This document shows positions 1 to 5,987 of a stretch of 6,867 nucleotides of DNA, one piece after another; position 1 is the stretch's first letter; each line of letters opens with the position of its first letter. A model generated the notes under the pieces. The model was not told the DNA's origin and made no database searches. It was given only the letters and a program-made list of their open reading frames with translations. The position numbers and the translations under genes are program-made. Origin of the DNA: Acidobacteriota bacterium (GTDB lineage: Bacteria > Acidobacteriota > Polarisedimenticolia > J045); assembly GCA_024276295.1 (NCBI GenBank), contig JAJRXN010000312.1, positions 1-6,867 on the forward strand, given 5' to 3'.

Positions 1-1
1 G

Positions 2-520
2 ACGGCCGGGCGGCGCTTCGTGCTCGCCTGGGCCTGGCATCCGAAGCCGCTGCCGACGGCGGTGCCGGTCAGCGCCTCGATCGCCGCGGCGCGGCTCGGC
101 ATGGAGGTGGTCGTCGCCAGGCCTCCGGGCTGGGACCTCGATCCGGACGACATGGCGGCGATCGAGGCCGTCGCCGCGCGTTCGGGCGGGTCGGTCACGG
201 TGACCGACGAACTCGACGGCGCGCTGGCCGGTGCCGACGCGGTGTACGCCAAGAGTTGGGGCCGGCTGGACCTGTTCGGCGATCCGGAGGCCGAGGCCCG
301 GGAGCGTGCCGGGTTGCGCGACTGGCGCGTGACCGCCGGGCGGATGGAGACGACGCGCGACGGACGCGGAATCTTCATGCACTGCCTGCCCGTGCGCCGC
401 AACGTCGTCGTCGACGACGCGGTGCTCGACGGTCCGTGGTCGGTCGTGCTCGACCAGGCCGAGAACCGGCTCCACGCCCAGCGGGCCCTGCTGCTCGCGA
501 TGCTCGGAGGTGCGTCGTGA
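2..520 (+). CDS. argF': N-acetylornithine (or N-succinylornithine) carbamoyltransferase, C-terminal half (5' end outside window)
   Basis: This enzyme transfers the carbamoyl group of carbamoyl phosphate to the delta-amine of an N-acylated ornithine, giving N-acylcitrulline in cytoplasmic arginine synthesis. The reading frame is open from the first bases, so the start lies upstream. The visible 172 residues are about half of a usual ~320-340 residue protein and correspond to the C-terminal amino-acid-binding domain. Diagnostic motifs, numbered in the fragment, are HPKPLP (13-18), VYAKSW (81-86), HCLPVRRN (127-134) and ENRLH (154-158). Ordinary ornithine transcarbamylases end this loop HCLPA and lack VYAKSW; the acetyl- and succinyl-ornithine enzymes of Xanthomonas and Bacteroides carry HCLP(L/V)RRN. 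The residue matching the carboxylated lysine of the Xanthomonas enzyme is valine here (V136). The N-terminal residue that separates acetyl from succinyl specificity is outside the window, so the acyl group is undetermined. The stop codon overlaps the argB start by 4 bases. Family confidence is high; exact substrate is not resolved. Confidence 0.9.
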   Translation, partial: TAGRRFVLAWAWHPKPLPTAVPVSASIAAARLGMEVVVARPPGWDLDPDDMAAIEAVAARSGGSVTVTDELDGALAGADAVYAKSWGRLDLFGDPEAEARERAGLRDWRVTAGRMETTRDGRGIFMHCLPVRRNVVVDDAVLDGPWSVVLDQAENRLHAQRALLLAMLGGAS

Positions 521-1434
521 ACGATCTCGTCCCCGCACTCAAGGGTGCGCTCGACTACACGCGGCTCTACCGGCGGCAGACGTTCGTGATCAAGATCGGC
601 GGCGAGGTGCTCGGCAACGCCGATGCCGTCGACAACCTGGCCGTGCAGGTCGCGCTGCTCGAGTCGCTCTCGATCAGGATCGTGCTGGTCCACGGCGGTG
701 GTCCGCAGGCCAGCGCGCTGTCGCGGCGCCTCGGGATCGAGCCGGAGATCGTCGGCGGCCGGCGCATTACCGGACCGGACGTGCTCGAGGTCGCCAAGAT
801 GGTCTTCGCCGGTACGCTCAACGTCGACCTGCTGTGCGCGCTGCGCCGGCACCAGGTGCGGGCGGTCGGTCTGTCGGGGATCGACGGCGGGCTGGTCACG
901 GCCAGTCGCCGTCCGCCGGTGACGATCCGCGATGACGAAGGGCGCGAGCGTGCGGTCGACTTCGGCGAGGTGGGCGACATCGTCTCGATCGATACGTCGG
1001 TACTCGAGAAGCTGGTCTCCGAGCACTTCGTGCCGGTCGTCGCGTCGCTGGCCGCCGACGGCCAGGGGCACGCGCTCAACGTCAATGCCGACACGCTGGC
1101 CGAGGCGCTGGCGACCACGCTGCGGGCCAGGAAGCTGATCTTCCTGACGGCCAGCCCCGGCCTGCTGCGCGACGCGTCCGATCCGTCGTCGCTGGTCGCC
1201 TTCGCCGCGCCCGAGGACCTCGAGCGGCTGATCGCCGAAGGGGCGGTCACCGCCGGGATGCGGCCGAAGGTCGAGGCCTGCCTGCGCGCGGTCCGCGGCG
1301 GCGTCCAGCGGACGCACATCATCGACGGCTGCGCGCCGGACTCGCTGCTGGTCGAGCTGTTCACCGGTTCGGGATCCGGGACGATGATCGTCGCGCGCCG
1401 CGAGATGGACGACTACCGGGAGCACGAACTGTGA
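517..1434 (+). CDS. argB: Acetylglutamate kinase
   Basis: ArgB phosphorylates the gamma-carboxyl of N-acetylglutamate with ATP, the second step of arginine synthesis and usually its feedback-control point. The predicted protein has 305 residues, a normal length. Amino-acid-kinase motifs appear in order: VIKIGGEVL with K26 and G28-G29 for phosphate binding, VHGGGPQ (58-64), GGRRIT (80-85) for substrate, GLSGIDG (118-124), NVNADT (188-193) and GMRPK with K251. About 22 residues precede the first motif, with a leading helix and ALDY; such an N-terminal helix is typical of hexameric, arginine-inhibited kinases, so feedback inhibition is inferred. The GTG start at 517 is chosen because a cggagg ribosome binding site (505-510) sits 6 bases upstream and the start overlaps the argF' stop as GTGA. 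The frame is open further upstream but that part is not kinase-like. There is no fused GNAT domain, so this is not a bifunctional synthase/kinase. Confidence 0.95.
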   Translation: MNDLVPALKGALDYTRLYRRQTFVIKIGGEVLGNADAVDNLAVQVALLESLSIRIVLVHGGGPQASALSRRLGIEPEIVGGRRITGPDVLEVAKMVFAGTLNVDLLCALRRHQVRAVGLSGIDGGLVTASRRPPVTIRDDEGRERAVDFGEVGDIVSIDTSVLEKLVSEHFVPVVASLAADGQGHALNVNADTLAEALATTLRARKLIFLTASPGLLRDASDPSSLVAFAAPEDLERLIAEGAVTAGMRPKVEACLRAVRGGVQRTHIIDGCAPDSLLVELFTGSGSGTMIVARREMDDYREHEL

Positions 1435-2516
1435 GCGGTCCCGGACGCGCGGCCTGCCTGGCGGTCGATCTCGTCGCCACGCCGTCCGTCTCGGGCGACG
1501 AGGAACGCGTCGCGCGCCGGCTCGAGACCTGGGCGCGGGAGCAGGGCATCGACGTCGTGCGCGACGAGACCGGCGTGCGGCTGGTCGTTTCCGGCGCGAC
1601 GCCCGGCGGGCCGACGCTGCTGCTCGCCTCGCACCTCGACACGGTGCCGCCGGGCGACGGCTGGACGATCGATCCGTTCGCGGGGCTGGTCGAAGACGGC
1701 GTGCTGCGGGGGCGCGGCGCCGTCGACGCCAAGGCGTCGGTCGCCGCGATGGCGGCGGCGGCGGCGGCGTGGGCCGCCCGCGGCGGTCCGGCACGCGGCC
1801 GGCTGGTCGTCCTGGCGACCTTCGGCGAGGAGACGCGCGAGACCTCGATGCCCCGCGCGCTCGACCGGCTCGGCGCGAAGGTCGACGCCGCGCTGATCGG
1901 CGAGCCGACCGGACTCGAGCCGTGCGTCGCGCAGCGCGGGCTGCTGATGCTCGTGCTGCGCTGGCGCGGCGAGCAGGTCCACGCCGGCTGGGCGGCGGAT
2001 CTCGACGCGTCGCCGGACAACGCGATCCTCGTCGCGGCCTCCGAGCTGCGCCGCCTGGCGGAGTTCGAGATGCCGCGGGTCCACCCGCGGCTCGGCAGGA
2101 TCGCGCTGACGCCGACCCGCATCGAGGCGGGCATCGCGCGCAACGTGACGCCGCCGACCTGCGAGGCGCTGCTCGACGTGCGCACCACGCCGGCGCACAG
2201 CCACGCGGAGATCGTCGAGGCGCTGCGTGTCGCCCTGCCACGGACCGAGGTCGAAATCGTCTCGGAGCGACTGCGCCCGGTGGAGACCCCCCCCGGCTCG
2301 CTCCTGCTCGAGGCGATCCTGCGCGCGCGCCCGGAGAGCCGGCCGTTCGCGTCGCCGACGTCGTCCGACTGGGTCTGGCTGGCCGACGTCGACGGGGTCA
2401 AGCTCGGGCCCGGAGACTCGCGACTCTCGCACACGGCGCACGAGGCGATCCCGCTGCGGGAGATCGACGAGGCGGCGCGCCTCTACGAGGCGGTCGCCGG
2501 GGAGTTCCTCGCGTGA
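1431..2516 (+). CDS. argE: M20-family zinc deacylase, probable N-acylcitrulline deacetylase (ArgE-type)
   Basis: This 361-residue protein is an M20 metallopeptidase-fold amidohydrolase. The two-metal site is visible: SHLDT with H68 and D70, GRGAVDAK with bridging D99, GEE with general base E133 and ligand E134, GEPT with E158, and the C-terminal SHTAHE with H334. The segment around HAGW (about 184-187) fits the lid/dimerisation domain. M20 enzymes include ArgE, DapE and carboxypeptidase G2, so motifs alone do not fix the substrate. The place between argB and argH, behind an acylornithine transcarbamylase, makes N-acetylcitrulline (or N-succinylcitrulline) the most likely substrate, giving free citrulline for ArgG. 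The C-terminal block PTSSD ... LGPGDSRLSHT resembles the Bacteroidetes ArgE form. GTG at 1431 is chosen for the GTGA overlap with argB and the gggag site at 1418-1422. It carries an in-frame (GCG)6 tract and an 8-C run. DapE (succinyl-diaminopimelate) activity is the main alternative. Confidence 0.85.
   Translation: MSGPGRAACLAVDLVATPSVSGDEERVARRLETWAREQGIDVVRDETGVRLVVSGATPGGPTLLLASHLDTVPPGDGWTIDPFAGLVEDGVLRGRGAVDAKASVAAMAAAAAAWAARGGPARGRLVVLATFGEETRETSMPRALDRLGAKVDAALIGEPTGLEPCVAQRGLLMLVLRWRGEQVHAGWAADLDASPDNAILVAASELRRLAEFEMPRVHPRLGRIALTPTRIEAGIARNVTPPTCEALLDVRTTPAHSHAEIVEALRVALPRTEVEIVSERLRPVETPPGSLLLEAILRARPESRPFASPTSSDWVWLADVDGVKLGPGDSRLSHTAHEAIPLREIDEAARLYEAVAGEFLA
1752..1769 (+). repeat. 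In-frame (GCG)6 trinucleotide tract
   Basis: Six consecutive GCG codons encode A108-A113 of the deacylase, in the helix between the D99 metal motif and the GEE motif. The tract is in frame, so a change of whole units would only alter the length of an alanine run. It is most simply a product of high GC and a poly-alanine helix. Confidence 0.7.
2287..2294 (+). repeat. Run of eight cytosines inside argE
   Basis: An uninterrupted C8 tract falls in codons for Thr-Pro-Pro near residues 286-288 of the deacylase. The frame reads through correctly with eight C and would be broken by seven or nine. It is a possible slippage or sequencing-error site; nothing shows that it is used for regulation. Confidence 0.6.
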
Positions 2517-3901
2517 AACCGAAGGCCACGCTCTGGGGCGACGGCTCGGCCGTCGATCCGCTGCTCGACGCGTACACGGTCGGCGAGGACCGCCGGCTCG
2601 ATCGCCGCCTGCTGCGCTGGGACGTCCTCGGCACGCTCGGGCACGTCGAGGGACTGCGCGCCGCCGGGCTGCTGACCGCCGGTGAGCATCGCCGGCTGGT
2701 CGCCGCGCTGCGGCGCGCGCTGCGGGCCGCCGACAGGGGCGAACTGACCGTCACCGCGCACGACGAGGACTGCCATTCCGCGCTCGAAAAGCACCTGGTC
2801 CGCCGGCTCGGCGACCTCGGCGCAAAGGTGCACACCGGCCGCTCGCGCAACGACCAGGTGATCTGCGCGCTGCGGTTGCTGATCAAGGACCGCCTGCTGG
2901 CGATCGAGGCCGGGCTGGTCGGCTGCGCCGGCAGGCTGGCGGACCTTGCCGCCGAGCACGCCCGGACGCTCTGGCCCGGATACACGCACCAGCGCCGGGC
3001 GATGCCCTCGACGGTCGGGGCGTGGGCCGCCGGCTTCGCCGAGGCGCTGGTCGACGATCTCGAGCCGCTCGACGCCGTGCGGCGGCTGGCCGATCGCTCG
3101 CCGCTCGGCAGCGCCGCCGGCTACGGGGTTCCGCTTCCACTCGATCGCGCGGCGGCGGCGCAGGCGCTCGGGTTCGCGGACGTCCAGCAGTCGGTGACCG
3201 CGGTGCAGATCAGCCGCGGCAAGCTGGAAACGCAGGTCGTCTCGGCGCTGTGGGGCGTCGGCTGCGATCTCGGCAAGCTCGCCTGGGACGTGATCCTGTT
3301 CTCGGGCGACGAGTACGGCTTTCTCGAGCTGCCGCCGGACCTGGCGACCGGCTCGAGCATCATGCCGCACAAGAAGAACCCCGATCCGTTCGAGCTGACG
3401 CGGGCGCGGGCCGGCCTGCTCGACGGCCTGGTCTGCCAGGCGATGGCGGTCAGCGGCCGGTTGCCGAGCGGCTATCATCGCGATCTCCAGCTCACGAAAG
3501 GGGTGCTGATGCGGGGACTCGACCTGGTCGACGAGATGCTCGCGATGACCGCGCGTGCGGTGCCGGCGCTCGAAGTCGACGAGGCCGCCTGCGCCCGGGC
3601 GCTCGGTCCGGACCTGCTGGCGACCGACGAGGTCTGCCGGCGGGTGCGCGAGGACGGCACGCCGTTTCGCGTCGCCTACCGCGAGGTCGCGGCGGAGATC
3701 GCGGACGGGCGGATGCCGGACGTGCCGTCGGAGCGCGAGATCCTCGCCGCGCGCCGCCATCTCGGCGGGCTCGGGCGACCGGGGATCGCGACGCTGCGGC
3801 GGCGGATCGCCGCGGCGCGGAGGCGGGTCGGTCGCGAGCGCGAGCGTTTCGACGCCGCGATGGCGCGGCTGGCCGGCCGGGCGGGGAGGACGAGGCGATG
3901 A
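2513..3901 (+). CDS. argH: Argininosuccinate lyase, Bacteroidetes-like divergent form
   Basis: ArgH cleaves argininosuccinate to arginine and fumarate, the last step of the pathway, as a cytoplasmic homotetramer. The 462-residue product has the expected length and superfamily motifs: HTGRSRND (107-114), GYTH with the likely catalytic H159, SPLGSAAGYG (196-205), and the signature loop GSSIMPHKKNPD (280-291) holding the catalytic serine and K287/K288. YTVGEDR near the N-terminus, MPH rather than the usual MPQ in the signature, and LPSGYHRDLQ (317-326) match what I recall of Bacteroides ArgH rather than E. coli-type ArgH. The motif after H159 reads QRRAMP where the family has LQ(R/V)A(Q/M)P, so the usual Leu-Gln pair is replaced by Gln-Arg. 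The last ~35 residues are Arg-rich. GTG at 2513 is chosen because it overlaps the upstream stop as GTGA and a ggggag site (2499-2504) lies 8 bases upstream. The C-terminus overlaps argR. Confidence 0.95.
   Translation: MKPKATLWGDGSAVDPLLDAYTVGEDRRLDRRLLRWDVLGTLGHVEGLRAAGLLTAGEHRRLVAALRRALRAADRGELTVTAHDEDCHSALEKHLVRRLGDLGAKVHTGRSRNDQVICALRLLIKDRLLAIEAGLVGCAGRLADLAAEHARTLWPGYTHQRRAMPSTVGAWAAGFAEALVDDLEPLDAVRRLADRSPLGSAAGYGVPLPLDRAAAAQALGFADVQQSVTAVQISRGKLETQVVSALWGVGCDLGKLAWDVILFSGDEYGFLELPPDLATGSSIMPHKKNPDPFELTRARAGLLDGLVCQAMAVSGRLPSGYHRDLQLTKGVLMRGLDLVDEMLAMTARAVPALEVDEAACARALGPDLLATDEVCRRVREDGTPFRVAYREVAAEIADGRMPDVPSEREILAARRHLGGLGRPGIATLRRRIAAARRRVGRERERFDAAMARLAGRAGRTRR
3883..3890 (+). promoter_or_regulatory. 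Ribosome binding site for argR, inside the argH 3' end
   Basis: The sequence ggggagga lies 7 bases before the ATG at 3898 and is the strongest Shine-Dalgarno match among the operon junctions. It supports this ATG as the argR start and suggests ArgR is also initiated independently of ribosomes finishing argH. Confidence 0.7.
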
Positions 3902-4350
3902 CTCCGCAGCGCGGGACCGAGGCGCGCCGACGGGCGATCCTCGCCATCGTCGCGCGGCGGCGCGTGCGCACGCAGGAGGAACTGGTCGAGGCGCTCGAGC
4001 AGCGGGGTTTCTCCGTCAGCCAGGCGTCGGTCTCGCGCGACATCGCCGCGCTGGGGCTCGGCAAGCGGGACGGCTGCTGGGTGCTGCCGGCAGGCGATCA
4101 TCCGCAGGCCGACCCGCTGCTCGAGCGGGTCCGCAGCCACGTGCTCGCGCTGCGTGAAGCCGGGCCGAATCTCGTCGTGCTGATGACGCCGCCCGGCGAG
4201 GCGTCGGCCGCGGCGCTGGCACTCGATCAGCTCGCCGTCCCGGGCGTGGCCGGCACGATCGCCGGCGACGACACGATCTTCGTCGCGGTGGCCAGCGGGC
4301 ACGAGCTGCGCAAGGTCGCCCGGCACCTGCGACGCCTGCTGGCGCGCTGA
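3898..4350 (+). CDS. argR: Arginine repressor ArgR
   Basis: ArgR is the arginine-responsive transcription regulator; the family forms hexamers that bind paired ARG boxes when loaded with arginine. The 150-residue length is typical. The N-terminal winged helix-turn-helix spans about residues 8-64, with TQEEL (25-29) and the recognition segment SQASVSRDI (41-49), close to the family consensus VTQATVSRDI. The C-terminal oligomerisation and arginine-binding domain spans about 72-150 and contains GTIAGDDT (119-126), whose D124-D125 pair contacts arginine in characterised family members. ATG at 3898 overlaps the argH stop as ATGA and has a strong ribosome binding site. Being the last gene of the biosynthetic operon it probably controls, it would be autoregulated. 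No ARG box is visible in the window; the operon promoter must lie upstream of base 1. Confidence 0.96.
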   Translation: MTPQRGTEARRRAILAIVARRRVRTQEELVEALEQRGFSVSQASVSRDIAALGLGKRDGCWVLPAGDHPQADPLLERVRSHVLALREAGPNLVVLMTPPGEASAAALALDQLAVPGVAGTIAGDDTIFVAVASGHELRKVARHLRRLLAR

Positions 4351-4370
4351 GCGGTCGGTCGCGCGCTGTG

Positions 4371-4394
4371 TCGAGCGGCTCGAGATCGTCGAGC
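4371..4394. repeat. Alternating inverted repeat downstream of argR (weak terminator candidate)
   Basis: Three 6-base arms alternate: TCGAGC (4371-4376), GCTCGA (4378-4383) and TCGAGC (4389-4394). Arms 2 and 3 form a 6-bp stem with a 5-base loop. Arms 1 and 2 are separated by one base, so they form a 13-base palindrome rather than a good hairpin. It lies 20 bases after the argR stop. There is no T tract after it, so it is a poor intrinsic terminator; it might pause polymerase, bind a dimeric protein, or mean nothing. A direct repeat GCGCGCTG (4342-4349 and 4361-4368) flanks the argR stop. Confidence 0.35.
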
Positions 4395-4419
4395 GTGGCC
4401 GGTTCTCCGTTGGCGGACG

Positions 4420-4451
4420 AGGAAAAGAAACGGGCGTGCCGCTCTCAGCGG
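4420..4451 (-). terminator. Possible weak terminator of the phosphoesterase gene
   Basis: On the minus strand a 5-bp hairpin (CCGCT, 3-base loop, AGCGG; plus coordinates 4439-4451) overlaps the stop codon and is followed after a short spacer by a T-rich stretch, TTTCTTTTCC (about 4421-4430). The stem is short and separated from the T-run by about 8 bases, so this is a tentative call. Confidence 0.25.
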
Positions 4452-5977
4452 GGCTCGACGACGAAGATCACGCGCGCCGTGTCCCGCTGGCCGAACATGT
4501 CGACGGAGCGCACCTCGAGGACGTGGGATCCAGGCTGCAGGTCGTCCGGCAGCAGCGCGCGCCAGATGTGCGGCGAGGCGACCGGCTTCGGCAGTCGGCG
4601 ATGGCGCGGTGCGGTGTCGGCGTCTCGCTCGACGAGAGCGGCGTAGAGCGGATCGACGCGCCCTTCGACGTGCCGCATGACGACCTCCGGGCCGTCGTCG
4701 ATGCTCATCGTGACGCGCGAACGCTCCGAGCCGGCGTAGACGTTGGCCAGCACCTCCTGGCGCCCGAGGCGGCGGGCGGGGACGCGCTCCGGCAGCACGA
4801 CATGAAGTTGCGCGCTTTCCGGCCGCCGGGCCGGCAGGAACCGCAGGCGGTAGCTCGTGCCGTCGATCGTCAGCCGCGTCACGCCGTTGGGCGAACCGTC
4901 GCGCATCGTCGCGTGCGGAATGCCGTGTTCGTCCAGGGTCCCGCGCCACCATGAGCCGCTCGCCGTCGGCGCGACCAGTTCGTGCAGCGGATCGTCGGAG
5001 GGAAACCCGTGCTCGCGCGTCCAGAAGAAGTGGCGCTGGATGTGCCAGTGACCGGCGACGACCAGCCGGTGCGGGAACGGCGCCAGCAGGTGGAACAGCC
5101 GCCGCCGATCGGCCGTGCGCATGTCGGCCAGCGGAATGTGCATCAACACGACGACCAGCCGTTCGCGCGGCGTGCGCGCGAGGTCGGCCTCGACGAAGCG
5201 CCACTGATCGTCACGCAACCCTCCGACGTAGTCGCGGGGACCCTCGGGCGCGGGGTAGATCACGTCGTCGAGCACGAGGAAGTGCGCCTCGCCGACGTCG
5301 AAGGCGTGCATTTCCGGCCCGAACGTTCGGCGCCAGGTGATGAGGGCACGGCGGTCGTCGAGCGCGTCGTCGTCGATGTCGTGGTTGCCCGGCAGGAACA
5401 CGAACGGCATGCCGAGCCGGGCCATGATCGCGGTCAGCGGGTCGTAGACCGCCGGATCGTCGTAGGCGATGTCGCCGAGGCCGACGGCGAAGGCGGCGCG
5501 CGTGCCGAGCAGCGGCTCGACGACGTCGCGCCGGAAGTACCCGAGGTCCGTCGCGTCGCGGACCTGCGGATCGCCGAACAGCAGCACGTCGAAGCGCTCC
5601 GGCAAGTCGCGCGGAACGAGGGGGAACGCCAGATCCGCGGGCGCCCCGGTGGCGGGAGACCAGAAGCGCGGGATGCCGCGGTCGTCGACGGGACGCGCGA
5701 AGCCCCGCGGCGCGAGCACGAAGACGAGGGCGTCGCGCGGCGCTTCGAGGCGGAACCTTCCGCCGTCGTCGGTCTCGACGATCCGCTCGCCGTCGCTGAC
5801 GCCGACCCCCGGAAGACCGGGCTCGTCGTCGTCCTGCCGGCCGTCGCGGTCGAGATCGGCGAACACGATTCCGCGGACCGCGACGCGCTCATCGGCGGCC
5901 GGGGAAGACGGCTCCGCCGCCACGCAGGCGGCGGTGGGCAGGACGGCGGCGAACAGCAGGGGCGGGAAGCGGTGCAC
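4445..5977 (-). CDS. Exported calcineurin-like metallophosphoesterase (MetallophosN-Metallophos-MetallophosC architecture)
   Basis: This 510-residue protein is a two-metal phosphoesterase of unknown substrate. Residues 1-21 look like a signal peptide (positive start, hydrophobic core, small residues); Cys18 after T-A-A could be a weak lipobox. Residues about 33-120 form a beta-sandwich like the SdrD B or MetallophosN domain, with a 12-residue loop DLDRDGRQDDDE (41-52) of EF-hand spacing. The catalytic domain (about 128-315) carries GDPQ (D136, Q138), GDIAYDD (D169), GNHD (N198, H199), MH (H280) and GHWH (H310, H312). Residues 334-364, with SGSWW and GIPHATMRDGSPNG, match the C-terminal part of this family as I recall it; a beta-rich MetallophosC domain ends the protein. 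GTG at 5977 is chosen because the signal peptide begins there and GGAG lies 6 bases upstream; the open frame extends beyond it without family-like sequence. The gene converges on argR and diverges from the fibronectin protein. Substrate unknown; no link to arginine genes is evident. Confidence 0.88.
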   Translation of the reverse strand: MHRFPPLLFAAVLPTAACVAAEPSSPAADERVAVRGIVFADLDRDGRQDDDEPGLPGVGVSDGERIVETDDGGRFRLEAPRDALVFVLAPRGFARPVDDRGIPRFWSPATGAPADLAFPLVPRDLPERFDVLLFGDPQVRDATDLGYFRRDVVEPLLGTRAAFAVGLGDIAYDDPAVYDPLTAIMARLGMPFVFLPGNHDIDDDALDDRRALITWRRTFGPEMHAFDVGEAHFLVLDDVIYPAPEGPRDYVGGLRDDQWRFVEADLARTPRERLVVVLMHIPLADMRTADRRRLFHLLAPFPHRLVVAGHWHIQRHFFWTREHGFPSDDPLHELVAPTASGSWWRGTLDEHGIPHATMRDGSPNGVTRLTIDGTSYRLRFLPARRPESAQLHVVLPERVPARRLGRQEVLANVYAGSERSRVTMSIDDGPEVVMRHVEGRVDPLYAALVERDADTAPRHRRLPKPVASPHIWRALLPDDLQPGSHVLEVRSVDMFGQRDTARVIFVVEPR

Positions 5978-5983
5978 GGGAGA

Positions 5984-5987
5984 CTCC
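5984..5987 (-). promoter_or_regulatory. Ribosome binding site that sets the phosphoesterase start
   Basis: On the minus strand GGAG lies 6 bases before the GTG at 5977. This spacing, together with the signal peptide that begins at this GTG, decides against a longer product using the open frame upstream. The GGAG is partly inside the inverted repeat at 5985-6006. Confidence 0.6.

Noticed and set aside
256..516. Extension of the argB frame upstream to 256, which would give a 392-residue fusion
   Set aside because: The extra residues are Arg/Ala-rich shadow translation of argF', and GTG at 517 has a good ribosome binding site and the usual kinase N-terminus.
2..520. Calling the first gene ornithine carbamoyltransferase or aspartate carbamoyltransferase
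   Set aside because: Ornithine enzymes have HCLPA at the substrate loop, and aspartate enzymes lack the HCLP motif; VYAKSW with HCLPVRRN marks the acylornithine group.
1769..2512. Extension of the argH frame upstream inside argE
   Set aside because: The extra 248 codons are shadow sequence of the deacylase. ArgH homology begins at the GTG at 2513.
2483..3760. Long open frame on the minus strand opposite argH (425 codons), and similar ones opposite argB, argE and argR
   Set aside because: GC-rich genes lack stop codons in other frames. These translations are Arg/Ala/Pro-rich and match no family, while the plus strand carries clear enzymes.
4436..4954. Plus-strand open frame of 172 codons downstream of argR
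   Set aside because: It is antisense to the conserved C-terminal half of the phosphoesterase and has no family features.
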